Assembly: GCA_963681505.1 (NCBI GenBank)
Contig: OY811975.1
Span: forward strand, 5,199,490 to 5,263,489
Origin: Eunapius fragilis
Lineage: Eukaryota; Porifera; Demospongiae; Spongillida; Spongillidae
DNA: 64,000 bases
Direction of reading: 5' to 3'
Of this stretch, positions 33,071 to 42,917 are shown piece by piece; within the stretch, counting starts at the first letter, position 1, and each line of letters opens with the position of its first letter. The notes beneath the pieces were generated by a model. That model was given only the letters and a program-made list of their open reading frames with translations, made no database searches and had not been told where the DNA came from. A program made the translations under genes and the position numbers.

Positions 33071-34796
33071 CCACAGTACAGTCGGGACTCGAAGATACGG
33101 AAAAATCGCACCTCAAAGATACGGAAAACAAGACACATTCATTGCTCTTTAAATAAACAGTCCTGGTCTTAACAAACCAACCACGTTACCCTCTAATGCG
33201 ATTCACCGCTGAAGGCGCCCTTACCTGAAATGTATAACTCACTTGAGCGCGCCGCTTCGCTGTGCCTGGCAAAGTAAACAATCTGTTGTGGACTATTTCC
33301 ATATTGTCCTCATGCCAACTATAGGTTCCGCGTGTTTGCAGACCTCCCTAGCGTATGTATATACCTGCCCCGCGCAATGCCCACTGCGTACATGCATGCA
33401 TGCATGTGGATGTAATAGGCATTATGAGTTCTCCTTTCAAGTGCTGTTGGTAAGACAATATTATTCAAAGAACTTCAAACAGGGGCCTACCTGTGACATT
33501 ATTCATGCAGACTTGTTCGTGTCCATGTTGGTGCAAAGATGTCTATGTTCACAGTTTATTTAAAAACTAAACAAAAAATGGCTAACCTGAGTACAATCCC
33601 AGTTCATCGAGTGCCGGTACAATTTTATAATCTGATGTCTATGCATGCAGGTGTGACTGTATCAAAGAACATTTGTAAACTTTCAATTCATCATTATAAC
33701 TTTAAATTGTTTACCTTTACATGCATGCAAGTGTGTGTCCCATTACGAATGCATTACTTATGACAACCTATAGCCACATGTCCACACAGAAAAATCACAG
33801 ATGAATTGCTTTCTGGTCTCTGGCACCATGAGGTGAGATGGACATTGCAGACAAATGTCTGTGATGTATGTATGATCAGGTTTGGCCAGTTGACACTTTT
33901 TATAGCATTTAGGAATTTACCAGTACCCCAGCTACACTATGTAGACGTACATTTCATATAGGTTCATCTGTGTACCTCACCAGAATTAACATACCCATTG
34001 TACATAGTATATCATTCATGTTAATGCAGACTTGTCTTTTTTCAACCATCCAGAATGTTGGGCAACTGAAGCATGTTGCCATGTGCACATCAAATAGATT
34101 TATAGGGAGTATCTTACCATGTCAAGGCACAGGTTCCTCCACAAAAAATGCACGCGAAGAGTGAAACCAGAACCTTTCAGAATAAATAATTGTTCCATGT
34201 CCATAACTTTAGCATAACAACTATGCATTCGAGTTCAACACTTTCCACATGGCGATGCATACCTGCCACAAAATTTATGTAATAATTTTAGAAGGCATTA
34301 CAACAGATACAATGTATAAGAGGCATATAGGGACAGGTAGCGACTTCAAGTGTATATATTTGCTCTATGTAAATGACTATGGACATGCATGAACCGTGTA
34401 GCACACGGCAATGGCAGTACTAGTACTAGTCTGCGTTTGCAATAAAACTGACCCATCTGTTTAGCTCGCTAATGATTTTCCATGCACTTGCTATGTACAC
34501 AGGTACTTGTGGATTATATGTCGTGAAAGTTCTCAGTCCTCAGAGAACTATATCATACCTGACCACCCGAAGGTATGTATCGATGGAATTGAGGTTACTA
34601 GGCACTGCTATTGAAAACTAATAGGGATGCGTTTTTATTTACTTTTTAGCGCTAGTACAAAAGTATGCACCCTGTTTTATCGTAGCTAAGAATACAACTA
34701 AAGTATGTGCAGAACTTACCACAAAACATGTGACGTTTGCGCATCAATTGGAGTTTCCATTGTTTGGAATGTTCAGCTGTACAATTTATAGCACGG

Positions 34797-35213
34797 ATGG
34801 CGAGGCGAAAACCCAGAAAGCCGAGTTTAGAACTTTGCGAGAAGTTAGAATTTATTAAGGAAGTTAAGGCAGGTAAACCAATAGATGATATATCGATGCT
34901 TGTGTGCAGTTTGGAATAAGTAAGAGTCAGGCTTACCAACTCTATAAAGATAAGGATGCCTTGCAAGTATCAGCACGAAGTGGCAGTGTGCCTGTCCACT
35001 CAAAGTTCAGAAAGAACAAAGCCAGAACACCAGAAATCGATCGCGCTGTGTTTGACTGGTTTTGTTCCGTGCGATCGTTTAGAGGTGCTGGTAAATCCCT
35101 ACCTCTTGCAATGGCTTCATTTGGAAGATGAGGTTATGATTCCAACCAGCGAGGAGGAATGTGATGATGACCGTGAACATACTGCCCCATTGCCATGTAC
35201 TAGTTAGAATAAG
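34797..35213 (+). pseudogene. pogo/Tigger-like transposase, DNA-binding part only
   Basis: Begins ARRKPRKPSLELCEKLEFIK, the CENP-B/pogo N-terminal helix-turn-helix type, with a shift near 34895 leading to FGISKSQAYQLYKDKDAL, then FRKNKARTPEIDRAVFDWFC from the second helix-turn-helix. The frame then passes to an acidic tail, MIPTSEEECDDDREH. The DDE catalytic domain that should lie between is absent. The centre of the element is thus an internally deleted gene unable to move itself. Confidence 0.7.
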
Positions 35214-36617
35214 ACTTTTGCAACAAGTACTGCCACTAAGCCAGGATTTCCATGCAATAGGCTGCAATCTAGATAATGAACACTTGAAGTGTATTGCTAG
35301 GCACCTTTCTGAATTTATACAACAACAGTCCACGGTCTTGCCCTAATTAGATTTTTTCTTTTTCATCATCTATGTACTGTTTTTGTTACTCAAGATTGAA
35401 TCAACACATTAGTATCACCGTTGGCATTGAGACAGTTAGCAATGAGATGCACATGCATAATTTACTTAGCAATAAACAATCTGCATACACCTGTGGGGGC
35501 ATGTATATATGCACCTGAAGTCACTGCCTGTACATCAATAATCCCATCCGTGTATGCCTCTTAGTACTGTAGTATTTTGTGACCGGTATGCATCACCATG
35601 TGGAAAGTGTTGAACTCGAATGCATAGTTATTATGCTAAAGTTATGGACATGGAACAATTATTTATTCTGAAAGGTTCTGGTTTCACTCTTCGCGTGCAT
35701 TTTTTGTGGAGGAACCTGTGCCTTGACATTGTAAGATACTCCCTATAAATCTATTTTTTGTGCACATGGCAACATGCTTCAGTTGCCCAACATTCTGGAT
35801 GGTTGAAAAAAGACAAGTCTGCATTAACATAAATGATACACTATGTACAATGGGTATGTTAATTCTGGTGAGGTACACAGATGAACCTATATGAAATGTA
35901 CGTCTACATAGTGTAGCTGGGGTACTGGTAAATTCCTAAATGCTATGAAAAGTGTCAATTGGCCAAACCTGATCATACATACATCACAGACATTTGTCTG
36001 CAATGTCCATCTCACCTCATGGTGCCAGAGACCAGAAAGCAATTCATCTGTGATTGTTCTGTGTGGACATGTGGCTATAGATTGTCATAAGTAATGCATT
36101 CGTAATGGGACACACACTTGCATGCATGTAAAGGTAAACAATTTAAAGTTATAATGATGCAATTGAAAGTTTACAAATGTTCTTTGATACAGTCACACAT
36201 GCATGCATAGACATCAGATTATAAAATTGTACCGGCACTCGATGAACTGGGATTGTACTCAGGTTAGCCAATTTTTGTTTAGTTTTTAAATAAACTGTGA
36301 ACATAGACATCTTTGCACCAACATGGACACGAACAAGTCTGCATGAATAATGTCACAGGTAGGCCCCTGTTTGAAGTTCTTTGAATAATATTGTCTTACC
36401 AACAGCACTTGAAAGGAGAACTCATAATGCCTATTACATCCACATGCATGCATGCACGCAGTGGGCATTGCGCGGGGCAGGTATATACATACGCTAGAGA
36501 GGTCTGCAAACGCGCGGAACCTATAGTTGGCATGAGGACAATATGGAAATAGTCGACAACAGATTGTTTACTTTGCCAGGCACAGCGAAGCGGCGCGCTC
36601 AAGTGAGTTATACATTT

Positions 36618-39440
36618 CACGGCTGTTTGAGGCTGGACATTTAGTTTGATAATTAGAGCTTTACGGTATATGGTGTAGAAATCATGGCAGTTAGCCTCAT
36701 TATCGACACCATATGTTCAACGATGTGCCTTGCAAGTTGCTTACATCTGGTGTTATTATAAACACATGCAGTAGTACCACAATCATCTGGCTTCAAGACA
36801 CACACCTGAAACGATAAATTACGCTTTCCAATTAATACACGCGCCACGTTTTCATAGGCATATGAGGTACGGCACGATCGAATAGGTATGAAAGATGCGC
36901 GAATTGCACATAGCTGCCAATTTTCCCACATATAAGTTTGACATACAGGAGATGTGAAAGCACTTGGTAGTTGGTTTCTGTCGTCCACTAAGCGCGGCCG
37001 GCTGTTTTGGGCCTGAAAGGCTGCCTGTTTTCTATGAATAATCATGACACGTACAATGGAGTACCATTGCTAACACGTTCAGCTGCATTGTAGAGTGTGA
37101 AAAAACGCATGTTATATAAGAGAGCAAGTAAAAAGGACACCATATGCAAGTACTCAGGCCTTGCATTGTGTGGCATTTCACTCTGAGGAGGATGCAGCCA
37201 TGTATCCCAAAGCCCAGCTAATAGTGTAGCTCCTGCAAGCAATGACTACAAATGATGGCATTAATAGTTAAAACATAAGAGTAAGACGTTAATGCATATT
37301 AATTGTCATTGACCAGTAAATATGATGCTATGCTTATACACGGGTTTTGTAACACTTCATGCCCTCAACTGGTGGAAAGGAGTGGTTCACCAGGCCAGCT
37401 AATTATTTAAGAGTGTGCTATTAAGCCTTAAAAGTACAATAGCACTATTTCACACCCCAACGTTTAATGCTCTTGTTAATCCGCACGATTGCAGGTGACA
37501 AACTTTCATGTCAATTCTGCAGTATTTGTTGTGCCCTCTCTTTGCTTATGTTTATAGAGAGGTAGGCACCTTCTGGAGCTGCATCAAGCAAATGTATTTG
37601 CAGTTGTATAAAACATCCCTATTGTTATGACAGCACTATTGCCCCCTAGATACCTAGCTTGGTATTAAACATTGTAGCAGAGTGAATGTTCCAGGGACAT
37701 CAGGGCTTGAAGTCAAAAATCAGCTATAGCCGGATGTTCTGATATGTATATGGCATCTTAGACCCTAGCAATATCGACAATGGCACAAAACTAGTCAAAG
37801 AATAGCTTGACTCTTCCTTACATGCATGTCTGTTAGGGAATATCCACAAGCCTTAGCAACCACATCAGTCGGCATGACAACACTGTAATGAAGGTCTCCA
37901 GGGTGTACACTGTACCTTGTGCATAACTTAGGGACTAACTACCTGAGAATTAAAATCTATTAAGCGATCAGTGATCAAAATAGGAAGCATTCATTGGTGG
38001 AATCAGGGATTACAGTGAGTGCAGAACAAGAATCACAGCTGGCCTGGCAATCACTTGGCATTAGCTGCGCAACACCCATAAAAATCAAATTGCAAAAAAT
38101 CTAAAACAACTTTGCATGCACTTACCTATACATACATGCATGTAAATGGCACGTAAGGCTTCTACTAATAACTATATCTCCAGGGAGAGGTCAGATGCAA
38201 GAAACCTCAAAGGGGGTTGAGATAGCTCTCCATTTTAACTGCCATTTTTCTGGAAGAAAGAAGATACAAGAATACACCTATATATGTTCCACATTGATGG
38301 AAAAGCTACTGGGTGCACTGATAGCTTAAATAAGATGATATTTATAAATCAACTCGCTATACATAGTTAGGCTCACCCTGCATGACAACTAAATCCCCAG
38401 TGATGAAGTACATGGTATGGATCAAGCAAGCTTGGACCTCCAAGGGTGGAGAGGCACAATAATGTGTACTATACATTGCAGGTGTAAAAGTTTCTACTTG
38501 ATCTTTATCAGGCACTGAATCAGGCACTATGTACTCCAAAGCATTGGAATATCAAAACACCATGCATTTCCATCACTAAAGTTGTCAACGACCTACCAGG
38601 TTTCACACGTGACACCTTGCACTCACGTAAACGCTAGTTTTCGAATAATACATCTGATTCAACAGCATTGAATCTGAATGCCAGTATAAATGCTGCATGA
38701 CTTTATAACCTTTAGCTCTTAATGCCATTGCCCTAGTTAACATCATCTTCATTACATGCACTAGGCTTGTAGAAAAGTGGCCGGATTCAGTCAGTCTCCT
38801 TCCGGGTCAGAATAAAGACAAATCCACGCATGCATACCATGCATGCACAGAATAACATATGCCTATGCATAAGAGATGCAGTTGCAGGTCTACAATGCAG
38901 TGTGTGATGAAGCACCTTATCAACATTGTGTCACAAGATGTGGCAGCAATACCACAATCAACGAAGATTGAACTTTCAGGACTATACCTATCGTTGTGCT
39001 TGACACGGCATTAAAACTCTTGTACAATCAGCGATATTTGACGATCTGCAGCGCCATCATTTCAGCCGGCCGCACTTAGTTTATACGCTGTCTAGGTAGT
39101 CTTAACCTTCCACTACCTAATCACGCTTAGCTTTTTCCTAGGAAAATTGGCAGTGGTCCACTGTTCACTTCTTTGTGGAGGATATCCAACTAAGGTACTC
39201 GGCTTGCGAGCGCTATAGCTAGCGGGCGCTACAGAGTTGTGGCACAAAATTTATATGATGGATAGATAAATGGTATGTCTATACTACAATGGCTGTTACA
39301 TGTCGGTGCAACAAGTACAGTCCTTATATAGCTCGAAAATACGAAGTGCTTGGTTAGGTCATGATCCATGATGTCATCGTTTCAATATTTCGGGGCGTAG
39401 GTCTTATTGTCCAACATTGAATGGGCCGCAAACAGCCGTG
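36618..39440. mobile_element. 2.8 kb element with CAC ends nested in the pogo arm
   Basis: Ends CACGGCTGTTTG and CAAACAGCCGTG, flanked by ATTT (36614-36617 and 39441-39444). Comparison with the uninterrupted left arm confirms the insertion point. CAC-starting ends with a short duplication recall CACTA or Chapaev elements; this is a suggestion only. Minus-strand frames at 37242-37042, 37045-36653 and 38539-38357 read protein-like (for example MRFFTLYNAAERVSNGTPLY) but I recognise no domain. Confidence 0.65.
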
Positions 39441-39659
39441 ATTTCTGGTTAGGGCGCCTTCAGCGGTGAATCGCATTAGAGGGTAACGTGGTTGGTTTGT
39501 TAAGACCACGGACTGTTTATTTAAAGAGCAATGAATGTGCCTTGTTTTCCGTATCTTTGAGGTGGAATTTTTCCGTATCTTCGAGTCCCGACTGTACCTA
39601 GACGCCACGAGATCACAGCAGGTGTACGCGCAAATCTGAATGAGTATCATTATCGTGGA

Positions 39660-39712
39660 CGTGCCAAACTTCAGCCCCCCCCCCTATTTAAGTTCAGCTT
39701 CCGCCGCCCCTG
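39660..39712. mobile_element. hAT-like right-end fragment
   Basis: A poly-C run then GCTTCCGCCGCCCCTG, matching the GGCGGCGGAAG ends near 23045. No left partner found. Confidence 0.35.
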
Positions 39713-39941
39713 CCATCGTGTCCTGTAAGTGTTTCTCTATTTCCGTGTTCACCAGTTGATTGTCCGCGGCCGGATACTCTTGCATCAGCACTAATCAGTT
39801 GTGATAAGAGCTATTTTCCGCTTGATAAAAATTGGTTGTACACTTCCAATTACTAGTTGCACCTGCGAGAGAAGCTATCTGCCTTACGGCATCTGAGAAA
39901 CTGGCTAAGGTCCTCTATGGGTACCTGTAGACAGCTTTCTT

Positions 39942-40016
39942 TAGTCTCGTACCCAGACCCAGGTTTTCACAGCAGCGGATGGTTGTTGAGAAAACCTGGG
40001 TCTGGGTACGAGACTT
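39942..40016. mobile_element. 75-base hairpin element with 9-base flanks
   Basis: TAGTCTCGTACCCAGACCCA at the left is mirrored at the right. The flanks AGCTTTCTT (39933-39941) and GGCTTTCTT (40017-40025) agree at 8 of 9. Same family as 45153-45280. A 9-base duplication is the norm for Mutator-like elements. Confidence 0.6.
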
Positions 40017-40339
40017 GGCTTTCTTCGCTAGCACTTATGAATACTCATTATGCACATGCAGTAAACTACAACACAGCAGTGGAGATCTTTTTCAAGATGC
40101 ACCCAAGAAGAATAGAACTAAATCTGCTTATGGAGTAGGGATAATTTCACAACCTAACCATGTGATTAATTCATTTGCTCAATTGTTATATAACTAATAG
40201 ATTAGTCAGAGCCACTCCCCCATGGTGCCCCTCTGTTTGATTAGCTCCCTCCCCCCCCCCCCCCTTTTGAAACACCTAGGGACGCCACTGATGTGTGTTA
40301 CATTTTGCTGAGACGTACACTGTTTTGCAAAATGGTTGG

Positions 40340-40945
40340 TGCCTCCACTCTTTTGGCACATTTGACCAAATGCAGGAGAATGAGGATAAGAGTGATTTTG
40401 GGGTGGTCATACAGAAATTGGCAGCGTAGTTGCAAGCATGTCACAAGGGATAGGTTTTACCAACTAAGGCAGTCTGGGAGAACAATTGATCAGCTTGTCA
40501 TGGAGCTAAGGAAGAACGTGAAAGATTGCAAGTTTGGGACGTCATAATATTCTGTCTGATGTTGTACGTCCTCATTTGGGGTCTGGATAGTGAACACATG
40601 CAGCGACATTTACTGACAAGCTGTAGTTGGCTAAAGCGATCCTGATAGGCTTGGGAATGGAAGCAATGGCTGCAGATCTACAGTCATGGGGAGAAGCAAT
40701 GAATAGCTGTCCTGAAGTGGCTGCTGCAGTCAAGGGAAAGGAGAGTTTTTGAAATGAAGACAGTGAGGCTGAACCAAGGGTCATCTGGTAGGAATGGATC
40801 ATTTGGTTTATGTGTCCTCGCGCCCATTGCTGCTCCATGGAGCAGCAATGGGCGCGAGGACACAAGAACCATGGGTCAGAAGGAATCCAAAGGGAAAAGG
40901 ATGTTACAAGTATGGTAGAGTTCATAGGTATGGACAGTGCCATAC
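40340..40945 (+). pseudogene. Gypsy gag fragment with one zinc knuckle, + orientation
   Basis: Reads RDRFYQLRQSGRTIDQLVME then LRKNVKDCKFG, the typical gypsy capsid-end motif, then after stops a knuckle-like CYKYGRVHRYGQC (C-x2-Y rather than C-x2-C). A perfect 54-base palindrome (40811-40864) is embedded before the knuckle. Confidence 0.6.
40811..40864. repeat. 54-base perfect palindrome
   Basis: TGTGTCCTCGCGCCCATTGC and on to a centre GCTCCATGGAGC, then the exact complement, with no loop. It is embedded in gag coding sequence. The phrases GAACCAAGGGTCA and GAACCATGGGTCA lie on its two sides. Confidence 0.85.
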
Positions 40946-40959
40946 AATATCGTCGACCA

Positions 40960-41196
40960 TGTTGTTCATCCTAGGACCAATCATCCACATGCAAATAGCC
41001 AACTTAACTCCACACGTTGCGTCAGCCTTTCCAATTGCCGTCAGGAATTGGTAAAACTCTTCTTTAAAAACCGAATCCACTGGCCAGTCAGTCAGTTCTA
41101 CTTTGCCAATGTGTTCCGGACTGAACTCAATACTTCTCCATGGCTCTCTTTTCGGTCTTCAGTATAATAGAGACGATGATCCCACTTCTGACACCA
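40960..41196 (-). pseudogene. Gypsy gag start and primer-binding site, minus orientation
   Basis: On the minus strand, TGGTGTCAGAAGTGGGATC (about 41196-41178) has the look of a gypsy primer-binding site and leader. It is followed by a gag-like start with VDSVFKEEFYQFLTAIGKAD (about 41085-41020). It faces the + strand gag fragment at 40340-40945. Confidence 0.5.
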
Positions 41197-41322
41197 TGTT
41201 ACGCAGGGTATGAGCTACTACTATGCCTCAGAATTCTGCCAATAACACATTCACTAAGCAGTTACAATGTGCACTAGATCCCCTACAGCCCACACATTAC
41301 ATATTTACACAACAGTCCCACA
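41197..41322 (-). mobile_element. Gypsy LTR (minus orientation)
   Basis: On the minus strand it begins TGTGGGACTGTTG and ends GCGTAACA, next to the primer-binding-like sequence. Similar to 27850-27970. Confidence 0.45.
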
Positions 41323-41389
41323 AGACTTAAAAAAAGCTGATTGCAGCGTACGACAAGCTCTTAAAAATAGATAGGTTAATAAACATTAG

Positions 41390-41552
41390 GGAAATCCTAC
41401 ATTACGCACATAGACATAATGTCCTACAAATGAGCGTAGGACTATTATTACTACTATATATTAGACCGTTATTTCCTTCTTTTTTGCACTACAATTGCCT
41501 TCCAACCCTATTTGCCACCAACTTTCTCATAGAGAATGTTTTTATTACTTGT
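41390..41552. mobile_element. Half copy of the ACAAG foldback MITE
   Basis: Right arm only: TTAGACCGTTATTTCCTTC through GCCACCAACTTTCTCATAGA to TTTTTATTACTTGT. It ends 90 bases before the Kelch exon. Confidence 0.65.
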
Positions 41553-41647
41553 GTCTATGGTAGTACATACCAGCTAGCTAGCTATAGGTCCCTGAACGTG
41601 TTGTCTTTGAATTAACTATAAAATAATTTCTTTTCCTTTAGATTAGA

Positions 41648-42184
41648 ATGTTTAGCTGCAAACGATGTCAGTCAGTACCCGTGTATGGTGGTCGAGGAGC
41701 GTTAGATGGTGGTGGTCTAGTGGAGGTGGAGAGTAGGGCTGTGTGGGGAGGACCAGGTGGAGTATATGCTTTGGATGGAGCTAAGTGGGAGAGAGTGGCT
41801 GAGGGTATTAGGGAGTGGGCCACACTAGCTGTGCATGGAGGAGAGCTAGTGTGTGTTGGAGGTAGGAAGGATGGTGGTGGTTATAGTAAAGAAGTGATGG
41901 TGTGGAGAGACGGGAGGTGGGCCTACATGTGCAATATGATAGAAGGGTGTAAATTCTCATGTATATTCAATACTAGTGGAGTTGGTCTGGTGGTAATGGG
42001 AGGGGATGGTGATGGTGTTGGGATAAGGAATATCCAGGTGTTTGACGGTAAGACCTGGCACTTCGGACCACCACTTCCTGACGGATGTTATCGCATGTCA
42101 GCAGTGGTCCAGGGAGACATGGTCTTCGTGATGGGAGGTGTGGGCATGAAGCAGGCAGTGTGGTCTGCCAACATCACTGACCTG
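41648..42184 (+). CDS. Kelch-Roc-COR-Death gene, exon 1 (Kelch repeats)
   Basis: First recognised exon of the intact gene. It follows TTTTCCTTTAG (a good acceptor, exon from 41642), so an upstream 5' exon is possible; the first ATG in frame is 41648. It codes 179 residues in Kelch-type blade repeats, with Gly-Gly turns in VYGGRGALDGGG, LVCVGGRKDGGG, LVVMGGDGDG and VFVMGGVG, each followed by a Trp-containing strand (WERVAEG, WRDGRWAYM, KTWHFGPPLPDG). Kelch blades form a beta-propeller for protein binding. The donor CCTG/GTGAGC at 42184 leaves phase 0 and joins exon 2 across a 7.4 kb intron full of retrotransposon sequence. The full coding sequence, adding exons at 49630-49912, 49959-50007, 50955-51427, 51480-53027, 53211-53276 and 53352-53656, is 3261 bases with every phase consistent. 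Confidence 0.8.
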
Positions 42185-42765
42185 GTGAGCAACTGAAGAT
42201 TGTGTAGCATCTATGTCCCTTTGAGTAGCTTACCCGTGGACCACGCGCACACACACACACATTCACACACATATACACACACACACACATACAAACACAT
42301 ATTGGTGGCCACACACAGCATGAATCTATACTACATACACATCCATATACATGTACATGGGCACGCAATCCAACAAATTATACGTAGAGTTAGTTACATA
42401 CATGTTAATAGGCGTCTACATCGCATACACACCATGTGTGCTAATGTGAGTGTGCTGTGTGTAGCTAGTGTTTGACTCCTGTACACACATCCACACGACT
42501 GCCTGTAGGGACACATATGTATGCATACCTGCATATACACACATGCAGTGTGTGATGTCCTACATCTTAATCACAATGGAAAAATAATGAAAATAAGCAC
42601 ACTCTCTAAATCACCTGAGTGCTACCTTATATTTAAATATGCATGCACATCAATAACACACTACATTTCTTCCCCACGAGCTTTCTTCTTCACATTTGAT
42701 ACCCAAACGCTTCATGGAAACGCAATGGACGATGGCATTCCCTTGTGGACACACGGCGGTGGTTC
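42185..42765. other. Start of the 7.4 kb intron 1
   Basis: Begins with a CA-rich microsatellite (42245-42300). No exon seen. The intron continues to 49629 and contains the elements listed below. Confidence 0.5.
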
Positions 42766-42917
42766 TCACCTGCAAGGTGCTGCTTGTTCAAGCACTTCCT
42801 CCGGATCGTCCTGCTGAGGAGTAGCATTATGTGCATGTGGTTGATGTCCTTGCCTTCTGCCCTCAACATGGTTTTCTAGATTCTCCTCCAAAATTTTGTC
42901 CTGAACATCTGCTGCGT

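Larger units (their letters stand above)
33079..39594. mobile_element. pogo/Tigger-like transposon with about 1.2 kb inverted arms, split by another element
   Basis: Ends CAGTCGGGACTCGAAGATAC and its complement sit at TA dinucleotides (33077-33078 and 39595-39596), the pogo/Tc1-type target. The left arm is continuous from 33079 to about 34262. The right arm is its reverse copy in two pieces, about 35587-36617 and 39441-39594, separated by a 2.8 kb insertion. Both ends carry two subterminal AGATACGGAAAA copies, likely transposase sites. The unique centre (34263-35586) holds transposase remnants. Without the insertion the element is about 3.7 kb. Confidence 0.8.

Noticed and set aside
33243..36620. 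Host genes suggested by matching frames at 33243-33563 and 36286-36620
   Set aside because: The frames are the same sequence in the two inverted arms of the pogo-like element and have no domain.
40572..41054. Overlapping frames on both strands with the same GAAMGAR peptide
   Set aside because: The perfect palindrome at 40811-40864 makes both strands read alike; the + strand gag interpretation explains the sequence.
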